Positions 1-5,475 of a DNA stretch of 11,268 nucleotides are shown here, in pieces. The DNA is from an uncultured Bacilli bacterium (GTDB lineage Bacteria > Bacillota_I > Bacilli_A > RF39 > UBA660). The first letter of the stretch is position 1. Each line of letters opens with the position of its first letter. The notes under the pieces were generated by a model. The model was not told the origin of the DNA, did no database searches, and saw nothing but the letters and a program-made list of their open reading frames with translations. The DNA lies in NCBI GenBank assembly GCA_934096025.1, contig CAKOLP010000018.1, positions 1-11,268 on the forward strand, written 5' to 3'. The translations under genes and the position numbers were made by a program.

Positions 1-476
1 GTTTATTTAAAAACACCAACTATGCTGGCAATATAAATAATGAAAACGTCAAAATATACAATATCTTAAGAAATGAATATTACCGCCCGACTTTTTCAAA
101 AACTTATGGTGACTCCTTATTTACAATTTCCCTTTTAACTGGAAAACCGAACATCAAAGTAACAAATAAAAACATTAAGGTTACCGGAACTTTAAGTGGT
201 AAAATAATGGATAATCAAACAGAATACAACATTCGCAATTTACAAACTATTGAAAATATAAACAAGGACTTTTCAGAAATACTTAACGAAAAAATAATAG
301 ACTTTCTAAAAGAAATTCAAGATAAAAAAAGTGATATTCTCGGTCTAAGCAGAAACTACTATCAAAAAAACCGAAAAAAAGATGCAAACTTTTGGCAAGA
401 CATCCCTATAATATCCACCACCAAATTTCAAATAAACAAAAAAGGCTTAATCTATGAGGTGAACTATGAAAACTAA
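1..476 (+). CDS. GerAC-type spore germination protein, 3' end only
   Basis: This frame is open from base 3 to a TAA at 474-476 and gives the last 157 residues of a protein that starts before the window. The tail has the C-terminal features of the Ger(x)C family: a helix with 'KKSDILGL' followed by an 'NFWQDI' segment and a final beta strand ending 'INKKGLIYE'. The family consists of lipoproteins on the outer face of the spore inner membrane that work with GerA- and GerB-type subunits in nutrient germinant receptors. The lipobox and N-terminal domain cannot be seen here. An internal ATG at 207 is not a credible start because the homologous frame continues upstream of it. The gene overlaps the following permease gene by 11 bases, which indicates co-transcription. 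The family call is from motif recognition and the gerAB-like neighbour; which paralogue it is (GerAC, GerKC, YndF) cannot be told. Confidence 0.8.
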   Translation, partial: LFKNTNYAGNINNENVKIYNILRNEYYRPTFSKTYGDSLFTISLLTGKPNIKVTNKNIKVTGTLSGKIMDNQTEYNIRNLQTIENINKDFSEILNEKIIDFLKEIQDKKSDILGLSRNYYQKNRKKDANFWQDIPIISTTKFQINKKGLIYEVNYEN

Positions 477-1464
477 TAATGACTTATTTACTTTCTTTTT
501 ATCCCGATCAATGTTCCTCGGCGGAGGAATATCTCTAATGTACCTATCTTCGAACAAAGATAATTATATCTCTTGTATATTAGGCTTATTACTTGGCATA
601 ATTATAATATATATCTATACCAAATTAATAAATAATAACGCCAATATTAAAAACAACATATTATTTAAAATATTTTTCTTTCCTTATTTAGTTTTTATAA
701 TATTCATCCTTTTAATAATCTTATCAACATTCATCTATTCTTATTTTCTTCCCTTTACACCAGCATTATTTTCATGTCTACCCTTTATATTTTTGGCAAC
801 CTATCTAAATAGTAAAAGCGCTAAAAACATTTACTATCTCGCTACTATATTTTTCTTTTTAAGTATTTTTACTATTTTTATAAAAACTGCTCTTTTAGCT
901 CAGAACTTTAACTACAAAAATATTTTACCTATCATGAGTAATCCAACCTCAAGTATCTTTTATTCCAGTATCATTTTTGCCATACTTTCCACCGCTCCCT
1001 TATTTCTTAATATAAATAAAGATATAACTTTTAAAAAAACTCTAAAATACTATCTTATATCTTCTTTATCTATTTTTCTAATAATTATAACCATAACCTT
1101 TGTTCTGGGAGATTCTGTAGGTATTTACAGCTATCCTGAATATGCAATTTTACGAAAAATTAAATTTTTCAAATTTATCGAAAACATCGAAAACTTTATT
1201 AGTATAAGTTGGTTTCTAGATATATTTATAACCTTGTCCTTAACAAGCTTAAACATTAAAGAACTATTTAACACCCAAAATAGACTTGTTCCTTTTCTTA
1301 TTACTTTTATAATCTTATATTTAATTAATAAATGTGTATCTAACAACTTTTTTGCTAGCATGGTAATATATAAAACTTACGTTTTTATCTTAGGAATATT
1401 ATTTTTACTACTATTAATTATCTGTGCTTTAAACAAATTAAAAAACAACGCTACAAATAAATAG
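466..1464 (+). CDS. GerAB-type spore germination permease
   Basis: The product is a 332-residue, very hydrophobic protein with roughly nine or ten membrane segments, matching the GerAB/GerKB family of the APC transporter superfamily (usually about 360 residues, so this one is slightly short). The most diagnostic part is 'YPEYAILRKI' followed by 'FKFIENIENFISISWFLDIF', the counterpart of the family's P-x-x-x-x-x-R and F-x-x-R-x-E ... W stretch before the last membrane helices. GerAB subunits bind the germinant in the spore inner membrane. The ATG at 466 follows a good ribosome site (GAGGTG at 456-461) inside the end of the gerAC gene. No third receptor gene (GerAA type) is visible; it could lie to the left of the window. 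The stop codon is built into the right arm of the downstream terminator. Confidence 0.82.
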   Translation: MKTNNDLFTFFLSRSMFLGGGISLMYLSSNKDNYISCILGLLLGIIIIYIYTKLINNNANIKNNILFKIFFFPYLVFIIFILLIILSTFIYSYFLPFTPALFSCLPFIFLATYLNSKSAKNIYYLATIFFFLSIFTIFIKTALLAQNFNYKNILPIMSNPTSSIFYSSIIFAILSTAPLFLNINKDITFKKTLKYYLISSLSIFLIIITITFVLGDSVGIYSYPEYAILRKIKFFKFIENIENFISISWFLDIFITLSLTSLNIKELFNTQNRLVPFLITFIILYLINKCVSNNFFASMVIYKTYVFILGILFLLLLIICALNKLKNNATNK

Positions 1465-1474
1465 TGTTGTTTTT
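1441..1474. terminator. Bidirectional terminator between gerAB and yqeY
   Basis: A 13-bp inverted repeat (1441-1453 with 1462-1474, one G-U pair, 8-base loop) sits at the convergent ends of gerAB and yqeY. On the + strand the right arm ends in five T's; on the - strand the hairpin ends in six T's. Both stop codons fall in or next to the hairpin (gerAB stop 1462-1464, yqeY stop 1473-1475), so one structure serves both genes. Confidence 0.8.
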
Positions 1475-1916
1475 ACTTACTTAATTTTTCTTTTACAATC
1501 TTACTTACTAAAGCTAAATCAGCATTCTTGCCAGTTAATTTCTCATTTAAAACACGCATTACTTTTCCCATATCTTTCATACTTTCAGGTTTTAGTTCTA
1601 CTAAAACTTCTTCAATAATCTCAGTTAAAGCTTCTTCACTTAATTCTTCTGGTAAGTACTCTGCTAATATTTTAATTTCTTCTTCTAATTTATGGGCTAA
1701 ATCAAGTTTGTTATATTTTTCATATTCTTCTTTAGAATCTTTTCTCAATTTAACTTGTTTTTTTACAATATTTAGTACTTCATTATCATTAAGTTCTTCT
1801 TTTTTGGCTTTACTTTCTAATTCTAAAGCACTTTTTAGCATCCGAAGTACTGACAATTTAAAAGTATCTTTGTTCTTCATTGCTAGTTTTAAATCTTCAT
1901 TTATCTTTTCAATCAT
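1473..1916 (-). CDS. yqeY: YqeY (GatB/YqeY domain) protein
   Basis: The product has 147 residues, the normal length for stand-alone YqeY. It opens with 'MIEKINEDLKLAMKNKDTFK' and contains 'LSVLRMLKSALE', 'KKQVKLRKDSKEEYEKYNK', 'LAEYLPEELSEEAL' and 'MGKVMRVL', the conserved helical segments of the family. The fold is related to the tRNA-binding tail domain of GatB and Glu-tRNA-Gln amidotransferases, but the cellular job of the free protein is not settled. The ATG at 1916 lies three bases after the rpsU stop and has an AGAGG ribosome site inside the rpsU end, so the two genes form an operon, as in Bacillus subtilis (rpsU-yqeY). Confidence 0.93.
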   Translation of the reverse strand: MIEKINEDLKLAMKNKDTFKLSVLRMLKSALELESKAKKEELNDNEVLNIVKKQVKLRKDSKEEYEKYNKLDLAHKLEEEIKILAEYLPEELSEEALTEIIEEVLVELKPESMKDMGKVMRVLNEKLTGKNADLALVSKIVKEKLSK

Positions 1917-1919
1917 TTT

Positions 1920-2117
1920 TTAGCCTCTATTTTTTTTATTAATTTTTTTATGAGAATTTTTAATTCCTTCTTTAATTTCAGTTCTTCTTTTAACACCAGG
2001 TTTTTCATAGTGTTTTCTTTTTTTGATTTCTGAAGGGACTCCACTTCTCGCAACTTTTGCTTTGAATTTTTTTAACGCTAAATCTACATTCCCATTTTGT
2101 ACTACTACTTTTGTCAT
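1920..2117 (-). CDS. rpsU: 30S ribosomal protein S21
   Basis: The product has 65 residues beginning 'MTKVVVQNGNVDLALKKFK', with the S21 hallmarks 'KVARSGVP', 'KKRKHYEKPGVKRR' and a lysine/arginine-rich tail. S21 is a small-subunit protein near the mRNA exit and anti-Shine-Dalgarno region. I place the start at 2117, not at the upstream in-frame ATG at 2171: only the 2117 ATG follows a strong ribosome site (GGGAGG, about 9 bases upstream), family members begin there, and the upstream ATG lies between the -35 and -10 boxes of the promoter. The tail is about eight residues longer than in many relatives and ends in a basic stretch. Confidence 0.95.
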   Translation of the reverse strand: MTKVVVQNGNVDLALKKFKAKVARSGVPSEIKKRKHYEKPGVKRRTEIKEGIKNSHKKINKKNRG

Positions 2118-2148
2118 TTCCAGCCCTCCCTTCGTTTTTCTATAAGCT

Positions 2149-2177
2149 ATTATAACAAAAGTGTTACTCATTTACAA
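2149..2177 (-). promoter_or_regulatory. Sigma-A promoter of rpsU-yqeY
   Basis: Reading the - strand there is a -35 box TTGTAA (2177-2172), a 17-base spacer and a perfect -10 box TATAAT (2154-2149). A TG one base before the -10 box makes it an extended promoter. Transcription would start near 2142, about 25 bases before the rpsU ATG. It separates rpsU-yqeY from the bacteriocin genes upstream. Confidence 0.82.
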
Positions 2178-2190
2178 CTTTTTTTATAAG

Positions 2191-2218
2191 AAAATAGCTA
2201 ACTTTTAGCGTTTATTTT
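2191..2218 (-). terminator. Probable terminator of the bacteriocin operon
   Basis: About ten bases after the stop of the second peptide gene, the - strand can fold as GCTAA-AAG-TTAGC, extended by AAAATA/TATTTT with a three-base bulge, and is followed by a mixed T-rich run (CTTAT). The stem is short and the T run imperfect, so it may be leaky and allow some read-through into rpsU. Confidence 0.5.
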
Positions 2219-2227
2219 AAAAAATAC

Positions 2228-2383
2228 TTAATTTAAACACGTATTTCTGTCAATTATTTTCCGCAAAGTTTTCCCAAGCGCATACCCCACATCATAAATC
2301 GTACTAATAATTTTTGTTAGAGCATTAAGCTTAGTTCCCGATACTACACCCCCGGTAACTTTATCTAATTCCCAATACTTCAT
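2228..2383 (-). CDS. Double-glycine leader bacteriocin peptide, cationic partner
   Basis: A 51-residue peptide gene. The leader is 'MKYWELDKVTGG' (12 residues) with the pattern expected for C39-peptidase substrates: GG at -2/-1, V at -4, L at -7, M at -12. The predicted mature peptide has 39 residues, starts VVSGTKL, contains a GxxxG motif (GYALG, residues 33-37), has net charge about +4 (six K/R, two D) and a single cysteine at residue 49, near the end. A GxxxG-bearing cationic, amphipathic peptide next to a glycine-rich hydrophobic partner is typical of class IIb two-peptide bacteriocins, whose two chains pack as helices in the target membrane. The ATG is two bases after the stop of the partner gene. 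No strong ribosome site precedes it (only AAGGGG, about 15 bases away), so translation is probably coupled. The function is inferred; the family was not confirmed by a search. Confidence 0.8.
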   Translation of the reverse strand: MKYWELDKVTGGVVSGTKLNALTKIISTIYDVGYALGKTLRKIIDRNTCLN

Positions 2384-2385
2384 CT

Positions 2386-2523
2386 TCATTTACTACTACA
2401 CCCCTTGCTTTCAAAAAAACCTACGAACATACCACTTAACAAAATTCCTAATCCCCCCAATACAAGTAAAAGACTTCCTCCACCTTTAATATTATCTAGC
2501 TCTTTTTCATTTAAATACTTCAT
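2386..2523 (-). CDS. Double-glycine leader bacteriocin peptide, hydrophobic partner
   Basis: A 45-residue peptide gene. The leader is 'MKYLNEKELDNIKGG' (15 residues), with I at -4, L at -7 and L at -12 relative to the GG cut. A third glycine follows, so cleavage after residue 15 or 16 are both possible. The mature part (29-30 residues) is a hydrophobic glycine-rich segment with 'GGLGILLSGMFVG', which includes the GxxxG motif GMFVG (31-35), then a short polar tail with two lysines and one cysteine at residue 42. It would span a membrane once. The ATG follows a perfect AAAGGAGG ribosome site that overlaps the stop of the preceding gene. The two leaders share M-K-Y at the start and an L-D-x-(I/V)-x-G-G end, suggesting that the same C39 transporter processes both. 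Role as one half of a two-peptide bacteriocin is inferred. Confidence 0.8.
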   Translation of the reverse strand: MKYLNEKELDNIKGGGSLLLVLGGLGILLSGMFVGFFESKGCSSK

Positions 2524-2526
2524 AAA

Positions 2527-2534
2527 CCTCCTTT
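2527..2534 (-). promoter_or_regulatory. Strong ribosome binding site of the hydrophobic peptide gene
   Basis: The - strand reads AAAGGAGG three bases (TTT) before the ATG at 2523. The match to the anti-Shine-Dalgarno sequence is perfect, but the spacing is tighter than usual. It overlaps the TAA stop of the 135-aa gene (2535-2533), so ribosomes finishing that gene end directly on the site. Confidence 0.75.
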
Positions 2535-2940
2535 AAAACAAAAACTTCTTTATCTTTTCATAAACACTTTCTTTGTTATAATAAATTTCTATATTAAATA
2601 CACTATTATTCTCTAATTTTTTATCTATTAATACATCTATTATTTGATATCTCTCTTGCGAATCTCTATCTATTGCTACCGAACTTACACTTAAAACTTC
2701 TAAAGTATGCTTTTCCTTATTTATAGAAACATACTCATTTTTTAGAAAAATATCCAAATCTTCAGGTCTTATCGTTATAGAAGTACTATCATCTATCACA
2801 AACCCTCTTGTAACATAAACATTATATAAATCCAATTTCAATAAAACAACCAAACAAAACCCCAAAATAATTAGCATAACAAACACAATTCTTTTCTTTT
2901 TATAAGGCATATTTAACAAACCCAAATAACTTATGTACAT
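2533..2940 (-). CDS. Single-pass membrane protein of the bacteriocin cluster (accessory or immunity candidate)
   Basis: A 135-residue protein I cannot assign to a family with certainty. It has a basic N-terminal stretch (KKKR, residues 14-17), one membrane helix (about 18-36), then about 95 residues outside the membrane that look mostly beta ('TRGFVIDDSTSITIRPEDLD', 'YQIIDVLIDKK', 'NSVFNIEIYYNKESVYEKI'). The topology resembles a drastically shortened HlyD/LcnD-type export accessory protein, which is normally about 450 residues with a coiled-coil hairpin and lipoyl domain; both are absent. It could alternatively be the immunity protein. The ATG at 2940 overlaps the transporter's end by 10 bases and has an AAGGAG site 11 bases upstream; the Met at residue 11 has no comparable site. 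Its position between transporter and peptide genes ties it to bacteriocin export or self-protection. Confidence 0.75.
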   Translation of the reverse strand: MYISYLGLLNMPYKKKRIVFVMLIILGFCLVVLLKLDLYNVYVTRGFVIDDSTSITIRPEDLDIFLKNEYVSINKEKHTLEVLSVSSVAIDRDSQERYQIIDVLIDKKLENNSVFNIEIYYNKESVYEKIKKFLF

Positions 2941-4967
2941 CCTAAGGTTATCTCCTTATCAAACATTTTTTTATATTTCTTATGACTAATAAAGACTATT
3001 GTTTTATCTTTAAATTCTTCTCGTAAATTATTTAATATTCTAACTTCCGTTTCCAAATCCACTTCACTTAAAGCTTCATCTAATATCAAAATATTAAAAC
3101 TATTAAGCAATCCCCGTGCCAATATAATTCTTTCTTTTTCTCCCCCGGAGATACTATTTTCATCATTATTTATTAAAGTATCCAACCCCAAGGGCTTATT
3201 TTGTAAAATCTTATTTATTTCACAAATATCCATTATCTTTTCTAAGTACTCTAGTGACACATCTCTTTTTAAAACAATATTCTCATATATAGTACCAGTC
3301 TTTAAATTTTCATTTTGATTTATATATAATATATTACTTCTTATAGTGCCTAAACTTAAATTCTTCAAATTACAATTTCCAATAAGCACATTTCCCCGAT
3401 AATCTTCTATGTTTTTAACCAAAATATTACATAATGTTGACTTCCCACACCCACTACTTCCTTTAATTAGAACAAATTCCCCCATTTTTATATCAAGATT
3501 TAAGCCACTAATAACCATTAAATACTTATTATATGTATAATCTAAATTCTCTATTTTAATATCGAAGTTACTTAAACTTATAACCCTCCCTACTTTTTCC
3601 TCTTTTATACTTAAAAACTCATTAATCTTAGTTATACTTGCTTTTAATAAACTCATACTTGGCAAATGCTCCATTAAATCCTTAAAAGGATTAATAAACA
3701 AAACTAGTATGGAATTAAAGGTAACAAACTGAAGCACTGTCATACTTTCTTTATATATCATATAAAAACCTAAAGTATTTATAAAAAACAAACTAATCTC
3801 ATTTACATTAAACTTTAAACTATTAACTCTATTTATATACGAAGTAAATTTATACATATCATAAATATAATTAGATGCACTCTCCTCAACACCCCCTAAA
3901 CTCTTATCAACACCATTAATATTTTTAATACTTGTAATCATTTTTATATCTTCTAAAACCCGTGTATTAAATTCCGTATTAGCATCAATATTTTGATACG
4001 CCAACTTATACACCCTTTTAAATGTCAATAAACTAATTAACAAATATATAACTAAAAATATTAAAAACACTAAAAATAACTTCTTATTTATAAAAATTAA
4101 CAAAGGAACTACTAAAAGTATTAAAAATACATCTTTAGTAAAATTAAACAAAATATTTAGTACTATCTCTTTTATATCTTCAAGTTCATAAACCCTCCGC
4201 ATTATATCCCCAGATTTTCTTGAAGTAATAGCATTTAAAGGGAGATTATACAAATGATTAAAAAAATCTCTATACAAAACACAACTAATATTTTTCTTCA
4301 AATGATTTTGTAAATACAAACCCATTTTCTCTAAAATCATTTTAAATAATACAAAAAGCGCAAAAACAAACACTAGATAATAAACATACTTAATCGGATA
4401 ATTCCCACTCAAAGTACTAACCATTACTTGAAAATAATAACTTCCCACTATAGCAAAAAGAGTAACTAATATATTAATAATTATTATTTTATTTATCAAT
4501 CTTTTCTCAGATCTATAAAACTTAAACAATAATTTAGCTAAAGTAATCTCATTTTTTAAGACAATTACTTTTCTTTTGGGATAAAACACAAGTATTACAT
4601 TACTCCACTCTTTTTGAAACTCATCTTTTGTTTTTACCACCTTTCCTTTCCCTGGGTCCATTACAACTACTTTGTCTTTAGTGATTTTATATATAACTAC
4701 ATAATGATTCAACCCATTTTTCAGTTTCAAATGTGCTATCGCAGGTAATTTCTTTATGCTTTTAAGACTTTCTAACTCTAATCCACTCCCATCAAGCCCA
4801 TATTTTTGTGCTGCAAGAATTAAATTCAAAGCTGATGTTCCTGAATTATTTGTCTTAGCATCTAATCTAATAACCTCAAGTGGAACATTACCTTTATAAT
4901 GTTTTATTACTGAAGCTAAACAACATACCCCACAATCAAGTTCATCCCGTTGCTTTACTATCTTCAC
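2931..4967 (-). CDS. Bacteriocin-processing ABC transporter with C39 peptidase domain
   Basis: A 678-residue peptidase-containing ABC transporter (PCAT; ComA/LagD/LcnC type). The N-terminal C39 domain (1-130) has all catalytic parts: Q6 (oxyanion), C12 in 'DELDCGVCC', H88 in 'GLNHYV' and D104 in 'VMDPG'. It would cut double-glycine leaders as it exports the peptide. A membrane domain follows (about 155-440), then a nucleotide-binding domain with Walker A 'GSSGCGKST' (503-511), Q551, signature 'SISGGEKER' (605-613), Walker B 'ILILDEA' (D630, E631) and H662. It works as a homodimer in the cytoplasmic membrane. The start is GTG at 4967, the only usable start after an in-frame TGA at 4985-4983, with AAGGGAG nine bases upstream. 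It overlaps the next gene by 10 bases and heads the bacteriocin operon. I found no convincing promoter: an extended -10 (TGG-TATGAT, 4993-4985) exists but would start transcription inside the ribosome site. Confidence 0.93.
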   Translation of the reverse strand: MKIVKQRDELDCGVCCLASVIKHYKGNVPLEVIRLDAKTNNSGTSALNLILAAQKYGLDGSGLELESLKSIKKLPAIAHLKLKNGLNHYVVIYKITKDKVVVMDPGKGKVVKTKDEFQKEWSNVILVFYPKRKVIVLKNEITLAKLLFKFYRSEKRLINKIIIINILVTLFAIVGSYYFQVMVSTLSGNYPIKYVYYLVFVFALFVLFKMILEKMGLYLQNHLKKNISCVLYRDFFNHLYNLPLNAITSRKSGDIMRRVYELEDIKEIVLNILFNFTKDVFLILLVVPLLIFINKKLFLVFLIFLVIYLLISLLTFKRVYKLAYQNIDANTEFNTRVLEDIKMITSIKNINGVDKSLGGVEESASNYIYDMYKFTSYINRVNSLKFNVNEISLFFINTLGFYMIYKESMTVLQFVTFNSILVLFINPFKDLMEHLPSMSLLKASITKINEFLSIKEEKVGRVISLSNFDIKIENLDYTYNKYLMVISGLNLDIKMGEFVLIKGSSGCGKSTLCNILVKNIEDYRGNVLIGNCNLKNLSLGTIRSNILYINQNENLKTGTIYENIVLKRDVSLEYLEKIMDICEINKILQNKPLGLDTLINNDENSISGGEKERIILARGLLNSFNILILDEALSEVDLETEVRILNNLREEFKDKTIVFISHKKYKKMFDKEITLGCT

Positions 4968-5020
4968 GCCTCTTAACTCCCTTCATCATACCATACTACC
5001 CCATAAAAAAAAGTTTTTAT

Positions 5021-5056
5021 AAAAAAAACAAAAGTCTTCCTCATTTACTTTTGTTT
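5021..5056 (-). terminator. Rho-independent terminator after the cadherin-like gene
   Basis: A perfect 10-bp stem (5056-5047 with 5035-5026 on the - strand, AAACAAAAGT/ACTTTTGTTT) with an 11-base loop runs into a tract of T's (5028-5021). The left arm includes the last codons and the TAA of the cadherin-like gene. It should end transcription from the lepA-hemW side and isolate the bacteriocin operon. Confidence 0.75.
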
Positions 5057-5443
5057 CTTCCGTTTTCTAAATAAAATTTTATATGTCAATAATATGACAA
5101 TAGCTCCAACTAACATAATTATATAAGGAGAATAAGCCGGAGGTCCCTCTACTTCTAAAGGCTCGGCTTCTATCCCAATACTTGCAACTTCTTTTACTTT
5201 CTTTTTATACACAAGCAATGTATAAGTGTTAATTCCCCTATCTTCATAAACATCTATATAAACATAATTGGCTCCTGGTTTTAAGTCTTCATTATCCCTA
5301 ACAACAATTTTTGTCTTGCCAGTTTCTTTATATTCCAACTCCAGCGAAGTTACATCATCTTCTACATCAACTGTATAAAAATTATTTAAAGAATCAAACT
5401 TTAGCGCCATTTCCCCATTTTTTACAATTAAATCTTCTAACAC
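5045..5443 (-). CDS. Cadherin-like beta-sandwich membrane protein; N-terminal signal apparently missing
   Basis: The product has 132 residues as called. Residues 1-80 match the bacterial cadherin-like beta-sandwich pattern: 'LEDLIVKNGEMALKFD' near the start, 'FYTVDVEDDVTSLELEY', 'LKPGANYVYIDVYEDRG' and closing 'NTYTLLVYKK'. A proline-rich linker (95-105), one membrane helix (about 105-124) and a basic tail (RKRKKQK) follow. By the positive-inside rule the tail is cytoplasmic and the sandwich outside, which needs a signal peptide, yet none is encoded. The only start is GTG at 5443 with a weak GGTGG site. The frame continues upstream without any ATG, GTG or TTG to a TGA inside hemW, spelling 'NNLVFLAHTKYGGY', which looks like the end of a signal sequence. 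Possible explanations are an unusual start, a frameshift, or a 5' deletion. It lies 32 bases after hemW and ends in a terminator. Function unknown; probably a surface or adhesion-type domain. Confidence 0.65.
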   Translation of the reverse strand: MLEDLIVKNGEMALKFDSLNNFYTVDVEDDVTSLELEYKETGKTKIVVRDNEDLKPGANYVYIDVYEDRGINTYTLLVYKKKVKEVASIGIEAEPLEVEGPPAYSPYIIMLVGAIVILLTYKILFRKRKKQK

Positions 5444-5475
5444 ATAACCACCATACTTAGTATGTGCTAAAAATA

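Noticed and set aside
1528..1923. 131-codon open frame on the + strand
   Set aside because: It is antisense to yqeY over its whole length, serine/leucine-rich as expected from the complement of lysine/glutamate codons, and has no ribosome site.
2118..2171. N-terminal extension of S21 starting at ATG 2171
   Set aside because: The ATG lies between the -35 and -10 boxes of the rpsU promoter, upstream of the transcript start, and the extra 18 residues do not belong to the S21 family.
2386..2523. Hydrophobic small peptide considered as a toxin-antitoxin type I toxin
   Set aside because: The double-glycine leader pattern, the position directly behind a C39 transporter, and a similarly leadered partner gene fit a bacteriocin much better.
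4880..5074. 64-codon + strand frame over the transporter start
   Set aside because: Antisense to the C39 domain, low complexity, and crosses the terminator hairpin; no coding signal.
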